Notes under the pieces: model-generated
Told to the model about the DNA's origin: nothing
What the model saw: only the letters and a program-made list of their open reading frames with translations
Databases searched by the model: none
Shown: positions 35,529 through 44,668 of the stretch, one piece after another
How the letters are laid out: each line of letters opens with the position of its first letter
Position numbering within the stretch: the first letter of the stretch is position 1
Source of the DNA: Humibacillus xanthopallidus
GTDB lineage: Bacteria; Actinomycetota; Actinomycetes; Actinomycetales; Dermatophilaceae
NCBI RefSeq assembly: GCF_006717145.1
Contig: NZ_VFQF01000002.1
Location: forward strand, 1,178,001-1,242,000
Direction: 5' to 3'
DNA length: 64,000 nt
Translations under genes and position numbers: made by a program

Positions 35529-36701
35529 ATGACTGATCTGAGCGCGCCGACCCCCGAGGTCACCTTCGCGCCGTCGGCGGGGCGCACGTTGGGTGTCGAG
35601 TGGGAGCTCGGGCTCCTCGACCCGACCACTCTCGACCTCACCTCGCGGGCGGACGAGCTGCTGCGGCTCGCCAACGCTGCCACCGACACCGGCCACGCGC
35701 GCCAGACGAAGTCGCGGTCGACGCTGACGAACGAGCTGCTCCGCAACACGGTCGAGATCGTCACCGGCGTATGCGCGAACGCCGAGGAGGCGTCGGCAGA
35801 CCTCACCGACGGGCTCGAGCGGGTGCAGGCCGCAGCGGGCGAGCTCGGGGTCCTGCTCTACGGCGGCGGCGCACACCCGTTCGCCCGCTGGGAGGACCAG
35901 GAGGTCACCGAGGGCCACCGCTACGCGACCCTCATCGACCGCACCCAGTGGTGGGGGCGTCAGATGGTGATCTTCGGAGTCCACGTGCACGTCGGCGTCC
36001 GGTCGGCCGCCAAGGTGTGGCCGTTGATCAACGGGCTGCTGACCTACCACCCCCACCTCACGGCACTGTCGGCGTCCTCGCCGTACGGCTCCGGCGCCGA
36101 CACCGGCTACGCGAGCAACCGGACCATGCTCTTCCAGCAGCTGCCCACCGCAGGACTGCCCTTCCAGTTCGAGACCTGGGCGCAGTACCGCGAGTACCTC
36201 CACGACGTCTTCACCACGGGCGTCATCACGGACGCGAGCGAGCTGCGCTGGGACATCAGGCCGTCCCTGCGGCTCGGTACGATCGAGGTCCGCGCCTGCG
36301 ACGGCTTCGCGAGGACGCAGGACGTCGCGGCCATCGCGGCGCTCATCCACTGCCTCGTCGCCCACCTCGAGGACCAGCTCGACGAGGGCATTCTCGCGCG
36401 CCCGCTCCCGCCGTGGCACGTGCAGGAGAACAAGTGGCGGGCGGCCCGCTACGGGTTGGACGCCATCATCATCCGCAACGCCGGCAACAGCGAGGGGCCT
36501 GTCGTCGACGACATCCGCGAGCTGCTCTCGCGGCTGGAGCCCACCGCCCGCCAGCTCGGCTGCACGCGTGAGCTCGCGGCCGTCGAGGACATCCTGCAGC
36601 GCGGTGCCGGCTACCAGCGGATGCGTGATGCCGTCGCGCGCGAAGGCACCGGCGACCTCCGAGCCGCGGTGCGCTCGATGCTCGTGCCCGACTGCAGCTG
36701 A
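35529..36701 (+). CDS. GCS2-family carboxylate-amine ligase (YbdK-like)
   Basis: The ~390-residue protein has the GCS2/YbdK pattern: GRTLGVEWELGLLD (ATP/Mg site EWE), NELLRNTVEIVTGVC, FGVHVHVGVRSA and WDIRPSLRLGTIEVRACD. Members ligate glutamate to cysteine or other amines (weak gamma-glutamylcysteine synthesis in YbdK). ATG 35529 has GAGGG at good spacing; GTG 35523 is an alternative. The neighbourhood favours a thiol-related job, but the substrate is unproven. Confidence 0.88.
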   Translation: MTDLSAPTPEVTFAPSAGRTLGVEWELGLLDPTTLDLTSRADELLRLANAATDTGHARQTKSRSTLTNELLRNTVEIVTGVCANAEEASADLTDGLERVQAAAGELGVLLYGGGAHPFARWEDQEVTEGHRYATLIDRTQWWGRQMVIFGVHVHVGVRSAAKVWPLINGLLTYHPHLTALSASSPYGSGADTGYASNRTMLFQQLPTAGLPFQFETWAQYREYLHDVFTTGVITDASELRWDIRPSLRLGTIEVRACDGFARTQDVAAIAALIHCLVAHLEDQLDEGILARPLPPWHVQENKWRAARYGLDAIIIRNAGNSEGPVVDDIRELLSRLEPTARQLGCTRELAAVEDILQRGAGYQRMRDAVAREGTGDLRAAVRSMLVPDCS

Positions 36702-36765
36702 CGCTGGCGGCCTCGCCTCGGAGGGGTCGGGCGACTGTTCGCCATCAGTCCCGGAAGACGGTTGC

Positions 36766-37674
36766 TCAGTCACGACGCATGCTGGCGATGGTCCAGCCGA
36801 GACGGGCCGCGACGTCCCTGATGGGCTCGGTCTCCTGCACCGTCTCGGCAGCGCTGTCGTAGCGGAACTCGCGGTCCTCGTCATCGTGGTCGATGAGCAG
36901 GGCGAGGCTCGGGCGGTCAGTGCTGAGCGCCCACTCGAGCATCTCGCGGTCGCCGGCGGAGTTGCCCGCAGCCAGCGCGGGCGCTCGCCCGAGCTGGGTC
37001 TGGATGTTCGACACCTTGACCTCGCCCTCGTTGGGTCTGCCATCGACCTGCGCCGATCGGCGCAGCGAAGGGCGCCCGCGTTCGTCACGGGAGAACGCAT
37101 ACGTGATGAGGGTTCCGACGACCCGCTCGGGAAGCACTCCGTAGAGGTCGGAGCTCACCGCGCGCACGAACTCCGTGCCGCCACCCGTGACGATGGCAAC
37201 GGTGAAGCCGCGGTCGTCCAGGGCGTCGAGCAGCTCCAGCATCGGGACGTAGACCGTCGACCGGAGCGGGCGGTCGAGCGTGACGTGACGGGCCCTCGAG
37301 AGGAAGTCCCGGACCTCGGCGGCGAACGCCTCCGGTGCCTGTCCGTCGAACAGCTCGAGGAGCGCCATCGCCACCCGCGCCAGTCCCAGGTCGCCGACGG
37401 TGGCCCGGTCGCCGGCGAGGAGGGCGGCGTACTCCAGTCGTGACGCCAGCCCCGGATCGGCTGCGGCTCGACGAGCGAGGGCGTCGACGAAGAAGTCGAA
37501 CTGTGCGTAGGTGGGTCGCTCGGCCCACAGGGTGCCGTCGTTGTCGAAACAGGCGAGGCGGCTGTCGGGCGCCAGTTCGGCCGAGGCTTCGAGGAAGTCG
37601 ACGAGTGCGTCACGGGTGGCACCCGGCCGCCATGACGGCAGGAGGGCTTGCGGCGTGCCCGGCTCCCGGGACAC
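36766..37674 (-). CDS. HAD-family hydrolase (phosphoserine-phosphatase-like)
   Basis: The 302-residue protein has HAD motif I as CFDNDGTLWAERP. VTGGGTEFVRAV is motif II, and AAGNSAGDREMLEW matches motif IV. Relatives are annotated as phosphoserine-phosphatase-like. The start is GTG 37674, two bases after the FGE stop and preceded by GGGGA inside that gene. It is the last gene of the sulfatase operon. A role in handling a phosphorylated product or in sulfatase maturation is speculation. Confidence 0.85.
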   Translation of the reverse strand: MSREPGTPQALLPSWRPGATRDALVDFLEASAELAPDSRLACFDNDGTLWAERPTYAQFDFFVDALARRAAADPGLASRLEYAALLAGDRATVGDLGLARVAMALLELFDGQAPEAFAAEVRDFLSRARHVTLDRPLRSTVYVPMLELLDALDDRGFTVAIVTGGGTEFVRAVSSDLYGVLPERVVGTLITYAFSRDERGRPSLRRSAQVDGRPNEGEVKVSNIQTQLGRAPALAAGNSAGDREMLEWALSTDRPSLALLIDHDDEDREFRYDSAAETVQETEPIRDVAARLGWTIASMRRD

Positions 37675-37676
37675 GC

Positions 37677-38684
37677 TCAGTCCCCGGAGTCGACGCTGGA
37701 GCCCGCGTCGGGCGCGCGGCGCACGCACCGGAACCCGACGTGGCTCATGCCGGTGTCGACCATCTGCGGCCGACGAGCCGCCGGCCGGTAGCGCAGGCAG
37801 TAGCTGTCGGCGCACAGGTGCGAGCCACCCTTGATGACCTTGCGACCGACCCGGAACTGCGGTTGCCGGGGGTCGTAGCTCGCCTCGAGGTCGCCGCCAC
37901 GGGGGTTGCTCGGCGCGCAGCAGGGCGACCCGGCATCGTCGGGGTGACGGGTCGTCCACCAGTCGTCGGTCCACTCCCACACGTTGCCGGCCATGTCGAA
38001 GAGGCCATAGCCGTTGGCGGGGAAGCTCCCCACGGGCGACGTCCGGAGGTAGCCGCTCTCGCCGGTGGAGCGCCACGGGAAGTCGAGGCCGTCCCACGTG
38101 TTGGCCATGATCCGGCCGTCAGGCCGCGGCTCGTCACCCCACGTGAAGGGTCGGCCGTCGAGACCGCCGCGGGCGGCATACTCCCACTCGGCCTCGGTGG
38201 GCAGGGACAGGCCCGCCCACGCCGCGTATGCCGCAGCGTCCTCGTGCGCGACGTGCACCACCGGGTGGTCGCCGAGGCGCTTGACCGAGCTCGAGGGGCC
38301 CTCCGGGTGTCGCCAGCTGGCGCCCGGAGTCCACGTCCACCACTGACTGAGGTGGCGCAGGTCGACCGGCCCGTCGGTCGGGGTGAAGACGAGCGAGCCC
38401 GGCTGGAGGTTCTCCGGGGGCGCACCGGGGTAGTCGGCGGGGTCGAGCGGGCGCTCGGCCACGGTGACGTATCCCGTGGACGCGACGAACGCCGCGAACT
38501 GCTCGTTGGTCACGGCCGCCGGGGTGATGGAGAAGGCGTCCACGCGCACGCGGTGTGTGGGCGCCTCCTCCGGGTAGTGCTCGTCCGATCCCATCGTGAA
38601 CAGGCCGCCCGGGAGGTCGACGAGCGCGGCTGCGGGCCGGCGCCGACGCGGACGGGCCGACGACTGCCGGGACGCCTTGCTCAT
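37677..38684 (-). CDS. Formylglycine-generating enzyme (SUMF1 family)
   Basis: The 335-residue protein has the FGE-sulfatase fold: GGLFTMGSDEHYPEEAPTHRVRVDAF, LPTEAEWEYAARGG, NVWEWTDDWW and GGSHLCADSYCLRYRPAAR. C291 and C296 match the copper-binding catalytic pair of true FGEs, so it should be active rather than a SUMF2-like relative. It converts the cysteine of the CTAGR motif in the sulfatase encoded 60 bases upstream to formylglycine. Confidence 0.93.
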   Translation of the reverse strand: MSKASRQSSARPRRRRPAAALVDLPGGLFTMGSDEHYPEEAPTHRVRVDAFSITPAAVTNEQFAAFVASTGYVTVAERPLDPADYPGAPPENLQPGSLVFTPTDGPVDLRHLSQWWTWTPGASWRHPEGPSSSVKRLGDHPVVHVAHEDAAAYAAWAGLSLPTEAEWEYAARGGLDGRPFTWGDEPRPDGRIMANTWDGLDFPWRSTGESGYLRTSPVGSFPANGYGLFDMAGNVWEWTDDWWTTRHPDDAGSPCCAPSNPRGGDLEASYDPRQPQFRVGRKVIKGGSHLCADSYCLRYRPAARRPQMVDTGMSHVGFRCVRRAPDAGSSVDSGD

Positions 38685-38743
38685 GGAGCTCCTCCGAGAC
38701 GGTGGTCAGGACGGGCCGGTGCCTGCTGGTCGGGGAACCCGCG

Positions 38744-40243
38744 TCACGAGCTGCCGACCCCGGCCTTGAGCTTCGCCATCACCTGGTTGATGTTGAAGCT
38801 GGCCGGCTCCTGGCGGGCGGGGAACTCGATCAGCGTCTCCAGCATCCGGGCGACGTAGGCCTGCGCCGGGATGAACAGCCAGACGTGGTCGAGCACCCAG
38901 TCGTAGTAGGTGTTGGAGGTGATGTCGGCCCGCTCGTAGGGGTCGGTCTTCAGGTTGAAGAGCTTGGGGAAGCGCAGCTCGGTGAACGGCTCCTGCCAGA
39001 TCTGCAGCGTGCCGGTGGCGCGCTGCTCGAGGAAGACGACCTTCCAGTTGTCGTAGCGCAGCGCCGACAGGTCACCGTCGTCGGAGACGTAGAAGAAGTG
39101 CTTGCGCGGGCTCTCGTCGGTGGCGCCGGTGAGGTAGTCGAGCTGGTTGTGCCCGTCGAGGTGCACCTTGTACGTCGTGCCGCCCAGGTCGGCTCCGGCC
39201 TTGAGACGGTCGGCCACGTCGGGGTCACCGGCTGCGGCGAGCAGGGTGACGAACCAGTCGTTGTGGCTGACGATCCCGTTGAGCACCCGGCCCCCGGGGA
39301 TCTGCCCGGGCCAGCGGACCATCGCCGGCACCCGGTAGGCGCCCTCCCAGTTCGAGTTCTTCTCGCTGCGGAACGGCGTCATCCCCGCATCGGGCCAGCT
39401 GTTCATGTGCGGGCCGTTGTCGGTGGAGTACATGACGATGGTGTTCTCGGCCAGGCCGTTCTCATCGAGGTAGTCGAGCACCGAGCCGACGAGCTCGTCG
39501 TGGTCGACCATCGTGTCGTGGTACTCCGACTGCCACCGGCCGGCCTTGCCACGGCTGCCGTCCTTGACGTGCGTCCGGAAGTGCATGTGGGTCGTGTTGA
39601 GCCAGACGAAGAACGGAGTGTCCGCGTCCTTGGCGTCTGTCATGAAGCGCATCGCCTCGGGGACCACCTCGTCGTCGATGGTCTTCATCCGCTCCTTGGT
39701 CAGCGGGCCGGTGTCCTCGATGCGTGACGTGCCGTCGCCGTTGGCCCACGAGTGGATGACGCCGCGGGGGCCGAAGTTCTTGCGGAAGTTCGGGAACTCC
39801 TCCTCGGTGGGGTAGTCGTAGAGCTCGGGCTCCTCCTCCGCGTTGAGGTGGTAGAGGTTGCCGAAGAACTCGTCGAAACCGTGCGCCGTGGGCAGGAACT
39901 CGTCCCGGTCACCGAAGTGGTTCTTGCCGAACTGACCCGTCGTGTAGCCCCTCGCCTTCAGGGCGGTGGCGATCGTCGGATCCTCAGCGCGCAGACCGAT
40001 GTCGGCACCCGGCATCCCCACCTTCGTCAAGCCGGTGCGGTAGGGGTTCTGACCGGTGATGAACGCGGCGCGGCCGGCGGTGCAGCTCTGCTCGCCGTAG
40101 TAGTCGGTGAACCGCGCACCCTCCTGCGCGATGCGGTCGATGTTGGGGGTGCGGTACCCCATGAGCCCGTCGGAGTAGCAGCTGAGGTTGCTGATCCCGA
40201 TGTCGTCGCCCCAGATGATGAGGATGTTCGGCCGGTCGGCCAT
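38744..40243 (-). CDS. Type I (formylglycine) arylsulfatase
   Basis: The 499-residue protein has the N-terminal metal site NILIIWGDDIG. C54 lies in SCTAGR, the C-x-(A/P)-x-R motif for formylglycine. GFDEFFGNLYHLNAEEEPE and MYSTDNGPHMNSWPD (second metal ligands D/N) are as in arylsulfatases. No signal peptide is seen, so it probably works in the cytoplasm on imported sulfate esters. It lies 84 bases after the MFS gene and is co-directional with FGE and HAD genes. Confidence 0.93.
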   Translation of the reverse strand: MADRPNILIIWGDDIGISNLSCYSDGLMGYRTPNIDRIAQEGARFTDYYGEQSCTAGRAAFITGQNPYRTGLTKVGMPGADIGLRAEDPTIATALKARGYTTGQFGKNHFGDRDEFLPTAHGFDEFFGNLYHLNAEEEPELYDYPTEEEFPNFRKNFGPRGVIHSWANGDGTSRIEDTGPLTKERMKTIDDEVVPEAMRFMTDAKDADTPFFVWLNTTHMHFRTHVKDGSRGKAGRWQSEYHDTMVDHDELVGSVLDYLDENGLAENTIVMYSTDNGPHMNSWPDAGMTPFRSEKNSNWEGAYRVPAMVRWPGQIPGGRVLNGIVSHNDWFVTLLAAAGDPDVADRLKAGADLGGTTYKVHLDGHNQLDYLTGATDESPRKHFFYVSDDGDLSALRYDNWKVVFLEQRATGTLQIWQEPFTELRFPKLFNLKTDPYERADITSNTYYDWVLDHVWLFIPAQAYVARMLETLIEFPARQEPASFNINQVMAKLKAGVGSS

Positions 40244-40327
40244 TGCGCCTCCAGGTGCCGTGCGGATGAAGCCTGTTCATGCACCCTAGGACGGCCGTGA
40301 CCGCCTGTCCCCGCCATCAGGAAGTGT

Positions 40328-41677
40328 TCATCCGAGATTGTGACGCGGCGATCCGTCGGCCGAGATGGCCAAGCGCGCGCTGCCGTTCGCGCCGTGCTCG
40401 TGGCGGGTGTCGTGCGTCTCGTACATCCGCACGGCGACGACCAGCCCGGAGAGGGCGGTGAGACCGGCGACCACCCAGACCGCGGCCCGCACCCCGAGAG
40501 CATCGGCCACCACGCCCGCGAGCAGGGCACCGACCGCGAAGCCGCCGTCGCGCCACAGGCGGTAGACCCCGACGGCGCGAGCTCGCCACGTCGGGTGGGC
40601 GACGTCGCCGACAGCGGCGAGCAGTGTGGGGTAGACCATGGCCGTGCCCGCTCCGAGAAGGACCGCGCCGACTGCCCAGAGGCCGAACGACCCGGAGAGG
40701 GCGATCACGACGAGAGCGGCCGCCTGCAGCCACATCCCGCCGACGATGAGGCGCTTGCGGCCCCAGCGGTCGGAGAGAGCGCCTGTGACGAGCTGGCCGA
40801 GACCCCAGACCGCCGGGTAGAGCGCGGCGAGGATGCCGATCCGGCCCACCGACAGCCCCGCGCCGGTGAAGAGGATCGGGAAGAGCCCCCAGGCCAGGCC
40901 GTCGTTGAGGTTGTTGACCATGCCGGCCTGGCTCGCGGACGACAGCGCCGGCTCGCGGAAGCTCGTCTGGATGGCGACCTCGCGGCTCGTCAGGTCGCCG
41001 TGCAGGTGGGCGTTTCGTCCGTCCGGTCGCGGCGTGTGCATCGAGGCCTCGAGCCGGGCGTGGCCGTGGGTCTCGCGGACGAAGAGGGTCGAGAGGCCGA
41101 GGCCGAGCGCCGCGAAGACGATGCCGAGGAAGAACGGCGTGGGCCGCAGGCCGTGCTCCTGGGCGAGGTAGCCGGTGGCGAGTGCCGTCACGGCGACCGC
41201 GAGGTAGCCGGCCGCCTCGTTGAGGCCCATGGCGAGACCGCGGCGGGCCGGCCCCACGAGGTCGATCTTCATGACGACGGTGGTCGACCAGGTCAGGCCC
41301 TGGCTCACGCCGAGCAGCACGTTCGCCGCCACGACCCACCCCCAGGACGGTGCCCAGATGAGCAGCAGTGGCACCGGCAGGGCGAGCACCCAGCCGGCGA
41401 CGAGGACCGGCTTGCGGCCGTAGCGGTCTCCAAGCGTGCCCGCGACGTAGTTCGTGACCGCCTTCGCCAGCCCGAACGCGACGATGAAGGTGAGCGCCGC
41501 CGTGTGCGCGTGCAGGCCGAAGTCCGAGGCGGCGAGCAGCGGCACGACGGTCCGCTCCTGACCGAGCATGCCGCCCACGAGCGCGTTGACGCCGACGAGG
41601 AGTGCGAACTGCGCGGCATTCTGGCGCAGGCCGAGCCGCGGCGCTGCGACGGCGTCGCGGGTCGTGGTGTCGTTCAT
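40328..41677 (-). CDS. MFS transporter upstream of sulfatase
   Basis: The 449-residue, 12-TM protein has MFS motif A in GTLGDRYGRKPV and again GALSDRWGRKRL in the second half. A His-rich cytoplasmic loop (ETHGHARLEASMH...NAHLHGDL) and a His-rich C-terminus (ETHDTRHEHG) suggest metal sensitivity. It is the first gene of the minus-strand run leading to the sulfatase, without a visible terminator between. A CsoR-like palindrome at 41763 lies 86 bases upstream. It may import sulfate esters or export sulfite; the sequence does not decide. Confidence 0.85.
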   Translation of the reverse strand: MNDTTTRDAVAAPRLGLRQNAAQFALLVGVNALVGGMLGQERTVVPLLAASDFGLHAHTAALTFIVAFGLAKAVTNYVAGTLGDRYGRKPVLVAGWVLALPVPLLLIWAPSWGWVVAANVLLGVSQGLTWSTTVVMKIDLVGPARRGLAMGLNEAAGYLAVAVTALATGYLAQEHGLRPTPFFLGIVFAALGLGLSTLFVRETHGHARLEASMHTPRPDGRNAHLHGDLTSREVAIQTSFREPALSSASQAGMVNNLNDGLAWGLFPILFTGAGLSVGRIGILAALYPAVWGLGQLVTGALSDRWGRKRLIVGGMWLQAAALVVIALSGSFGLWAVGAVLLGAGTAMVYPTLLAAVGDVAHPTWRARAVGVYRLWRDGGFAVGALLAGVVADALGVRAAVWVVAGLTALSGLVVAVRMYETHDTRHEHGANGSARLAISADGSPRHNLG

Positions 41678-41762
41678 GGGTTCCGTTCAGGCAGTGGGCT
41701 CCCGGCCCTGGGGAGCCGCGTGCGGGTGCGGCTCAGCACGATGCCGCAATTGGCAAGATCAT

Positions 41763-41778
41763 ATACCCGCTGGGGTAT
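41763..41778. promoter_or_regulatory. Imperfect CsoR/CstR-type operator
   Basis: atacccgctggggtat is a degenerate copy of the perfect palindrome 53 bases away at 41831. It is placed to act on the leftward MFS gene. Confidence 0.55.
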
Positions 41779-41830
41779 GCCGTCCGATTGGCTCGGGAGA
41801 TGGGACGTGGGTTACGCTGTGCCTCGATAG

Positions 41831-41846
41831 ATACCCCTAGGGGTAT
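41831..41846. promoter_or_regulatory. CsoR/CstR-type operator of rhodanese gene
   Basis: atacccctaggggtat is a perfect 16-bp palindrome, 30 bases before the rhodanese ATG. The same sequence precedes the persulfide dioxygenase gene. Runs of C/G around tag/cta between at/ta arms are typical of CsoR-family operators. CstR, the persulfide sensor of that family, controls the same gene types elsewhere. No CsoR/CstR gene is in the window. Confidence 0.8.
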
Positions 41847-41876
41847 ATTTTGTCAGACAGTCCGAGGAGACGCTTC

Positions 41877-42203
41877 ATGACCACGACCACGACAGTCAGT
41901 GCCCTCGCGGCCGCCCACGCCGACGGCGCCGTCGTCATCGACGTCCGCGAACCCATGGAGTACGTCGGCGGGCACGTGCCCGGCGCCGTGCTCATGCCGA
42001 TGGGCCAGCTGGCTTCACGGGTGGCCGAGCTCGACCGGACGCGTCCGGTCTTCGTGATCTGTGCGAGCGGCAACCGCAGCCGTGCGATGACCGACTTCCT
42101 GACGCGGGCCGGCTTCGACGCCCGCTCGGTCGACGGTGGCACGTCCGAGTGGATCCAGTCCGGTCACCCCGTCGTGAGGGGAACCCGACCCAACGCCGCC
42201 TGA
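41877..42203 (+). CDS. Single-domain rhodanese (sulfurtransferase)
   Basis: The 108-residue rhodanese domain has active-site C62 in the loop CASGNRS and the CH2A-like VIDVREPMEYVGGHVPGA. It moves sulfane sulfur between thiols. ATG 41877 has GAGGAG upstream. The perfect palindrome before it and the shared operator with the persulfide dioxygenase gene indicate induction by reactive sulfur species. That regulation is inferred. Confidence 0.92.
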   Translation: MTTTTTVSALAAAHADGAVVIDVREPMEYVGGHVPGAVLMPMGQLASRVAELDRTRPVFVICASGNRSRAMTDFLTRAGFDARSVDGGTSEWIQSGHPVVRGTRPNAA

Positions 42204-42208
42204 GTCCC

Positions 42209-42230
42209 CGGCCTCGCTCAGCCGAGGCCG
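42209..42230. terminator. Bidirectional hairpin terminator
   Basis: An 8-bp stem cggcctcg/cgaggccg between the convergent rhodanese and GH3 genes, overlapping the GH3 stop. Confidence 0.65.
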
Positions 42231-44566
42231 CGCTCGGCGTTGAGGCGCTCGAGCTGCGCGCCGACCTCGGCGGGCACGACGCCGGTGCCGGGGAAGCCGA
42301 GGATGCGGCCGACGGGGGCCGACCCGATGAGCTTCACCATGTCGGGGTCCTCGAGGAAGCGGGAGAGCCCGTGGCGGACGATCTCCGCAGCCTCCGGGTC
42401 GGCCATCACCTCGTCGAGCGACGAGTCGAGCGTGAGGGGCACTGCGACCTCGTCGCCAGCCACGGGCACCGTCGCCCGCACGCGGATGTCGCGGCTCGAC
42501 GCGCCGACCTCGACGGAATACGACCCGCCCTCGACGACCCACGCGCCCGAGCGGATGTCCCAGCAGGCGAGGTCTGCTCGAGCCACACGCAGCTCGAAGA
42601 CGCGGCTCTCGCCCGCGGCCAGGGCGACGGAGGCGAAGGCCTTGAGTTCCCGCAGCGGTCGCGCGACCTCGGAGGACGCGAGGCGGGTGTAGACCTGAAC
42701 GACCTCGCGTCCGTCGCGCTCGCCGGTGTTCGTCACGGTGACGCTCACCGCGAGGCCCTCGGCGTCCGGCGTCACCGACAGCTCGGAGTACTCGAACGTC
42801 GTGTAGGACAGCCCGTGGCCGAAGGGGTGGGCGACGTCGACATCGCGGGCGTCGTACCACCGGTAGCCGACGAAGAGCCCCTCGCCGTAGCGCACGTGAC
42901 CGTGCTCGCCCGGGAAGTCGAGGTAGGCGGGGGAGTCCTGCAGTCGGTGGGGGATCGTCTCGGCGAGGCGTCCGGAGGGGTTGACGGCGCCGTAGAGGAC
43001 GTCGGCCACGGCGGTGCCGCCGGCCTGTCCGAGAAGCCAGGCCTCGACGACCGCGGCCGAGCGCTTCGTCACGTCACCGACGCGCACGACCCCGCCGTTG
43101 GACAGCACGACGACGACGCGGGGGTTCGCGTCGGCCACGGCGTCGAGCAGGGCGAGCTGCTCGACGGGGAGCTCGATGTCGGCGCGGTCGTAGCCCTCCG
43201 ACTCGAGCTCGGCCGGCAGTCCGATGAAGAGCACGGCGACCTCGCTCGCCGCCGCGACCGCGACGGCCTCGCGCACGAGCTCGTCGGCGGTGGGGGAGGA
43301 GGAGTCCGCCTCACCGAGAAGGAAGCCCGCGGCATACGTCACGGCGCCCTCGGCGGCGTGCTCGCGCAGGCCGTCGAGCGCGCTGTCGAGGCGCGTCGGG
43401 TTGATGAGCGAGCTGCCGGCGCCCTGGTAGCGCGGCTGGGCCGCGAACGCGCCGATGGCCGCGACTCGCGTCGACGGCGCGAGGGGGAGGATGCCGTCGT
43501 TCTCGAGCAGGACGACGCTGCGCGCGGCGACCTCACGGGCGAGGGCGTGGTGGGCGTCGACGTCGTAACCGTCGGCCGCGCCGTGCGCGCTGCCTGAGGA
43601 GGCGTGACCGTCGCGCCGCAGCGTCTTCTGCACGAGGTCGACGACGCGCGTCGCGGCGACGTCGAGCACTGCCTCCTCGAGGCTGCCGGCGCGGACCGCC
43701 GCGACGATCTCGGCGTCGGTGCGGCCCTCGCTCGACGGCATCTCGAGGTCAAGGCCGGCAGCTACACCGGCGACGCGGTCATCGACCGCGCCCCAGTCCG
43801 ACATGACGAGCCCGCGGAAGCCCCACTCGTCGCGCAGCACGTCAGTGAGCAGCCACCGGTTCTGTGACGCATAGGTGCCGTTGATCTTGTTGTAGGAGCA
43901 CATGAGGGTCCACGGCTCGGCCTCCGTCACGACGCGCTGGAAGCCGCGCAGGTAGATCTCGCGCAGGGGCCGCTCGTCGACATCGGCCGAGACGCGCATG
44001 CGGTCGGCCTCCTGGTTGTTGGCCGCGAAGTGCTTGAGCGATGCCCCCACGCCCTGGCTCTGCAGCCCGCGCACGAGGGCGGCGCCGAGGACGCCCGAGA
44101 CGACGGGGTCCTCCGAGAGGTACTCGAAGTTGCGGCCGCACAGCGGGGAGCGCTTGATGTTGATCCCGGGGCCGAGCAGCACGCCGACGCCCTGCGCTGC
44201 AGCCTCCTCTCCCAGCGCGGCGCCCACGCGCTCGAGCAGGTCGGGGTCGAAGGTCGAGCCCAGCGCGACGGCCGGGGGGAAGCACGTCGCCGGCTCGCTG
44301 TCGGCGAGGCCGACGTGGTCGGCGCCACCGCGCTGCTTGCGCACGCCATGGGGCCCGTCGGTCAGCATGACCTCGGGGATGCCGGCCCGCGCGACGCCCT
44401 GGGTGAACCAGAAGCTCGACCCGCTCGTCAGCGACGCCTTCTCCTCGAGCGTGAGCCGGGCGACGACCTCCTCGGGTGTCAGGGCGAGCATTGCCGAGGT
44501 GTCGCTGGTCGAGGCTGCGGCGACCTCGGAGCCGTTCTCGGTGGCGTCAGGCTGGAGGTCGGTCAT
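42218..44566 (-). CDS. GH3-family beta-glucosidase
   Basis: The 782-residue protein has a full GH3 layout: the (beta/alpha)8 domain with KHFAANNQEADR and nucleophile Asp in GLVMSDWGAV, the alpha/beta sandwich with ENDGILPL, and a C-terminal fibronectin-III-like domain (PFGHGLSYTTFEYSEL). No signal peptide is seen, so it probably acts on imported oligosaccharides in the cytoplasm. ATG 44566 is preceded by AAAGGA. It is divergent from a TetR regulator that probably controls it. Confidence 0.92.
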   Translation of the reverse strand: MTDLQPDATENGSEVAAASTSDTSAMLALTPEEVVARLTLEEKASLTSGSSFWFTQGVARAGIPEVMLTDGPHGVRKQRGGADHVGLADSEPATCFPPAVALGSTFDPDLLERVGAALGEEAAAQGVGVLLGPGINIKRSPLCGRNFEYLSEDPVVSGVLGAALVRGLQSQGVGASLKHFAANNQEADRMRVSADVDERPLREIYLRGFQRVVTEAEPWTLMCSYNKINGTYASQNRWLLTDVLRDEWGFRGLVMSDWGAVDDRVAGVAAGLDLEMPSSEGRTDAEIVAAVRAGSLEEAVLDVAATRVVDLVQKTLRRDGHASSGSAHGAADGYDVDAHHALAREVAARSVVLLENDGILPLAPSTRVAAIGAFAAQPRYQGAGSSLINPTRLDSALDGLREHAAEGAVTYAAGFLLGEADSSSPTADELVREAVAVAAASEVAVLFIGLPAELESEGYDRADIELPVEQLALLDAVADANPRVVVVLSNGGVVRVGDVTKRSAAVVEAWLLGQAGGTAVADVLYGAVNPSGRLAETIPHRLQDSPAYLDFPGEHGHVRYGEGLFVGYRWYDARDVDVAHPFGHGLSYTTFEYSELSVTPDAEGLAVSVTVTNTGERDGREVVQVYTRLASSEVARPLRELKAFASVALAAGESRVFELRVARADLACWDIRSGAWVVEGGSYSVEVGASSRDIRVRATVPVAGDEVAVPLTLDSSLDEVMADPEAAEIVRHGLSRFLEDPDMVKLIGSAPVGRILGFPGTGVVPAEVGAQLERLNAERGLG

Positions 44567-44605
44567 CGTCGTCCTTTCGAGGAGCCGCTGCGGTGCGGCG
44601 CATCC

Positions 44606-44664
44606 AAAACCATACGATGCTCGGTTTTCATCGCGCAAGGGTCGTGTGCGCCGACATACGATGC
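44606..44664. promoter_or_regulatory. Divergent promoter with inverted and direct repeats
   Basis: aaaacc...ggtttt (44606-44628) forms an interrupted dyad, and catacgatgc occurs twice (44611 and 44655). Both lie in the ~100-base gap between GH3 and TetR genes, the expected site for autoregulation by the TetR protein. Confidence 0.5.
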
Positions 44665-44668
44665 CGAC

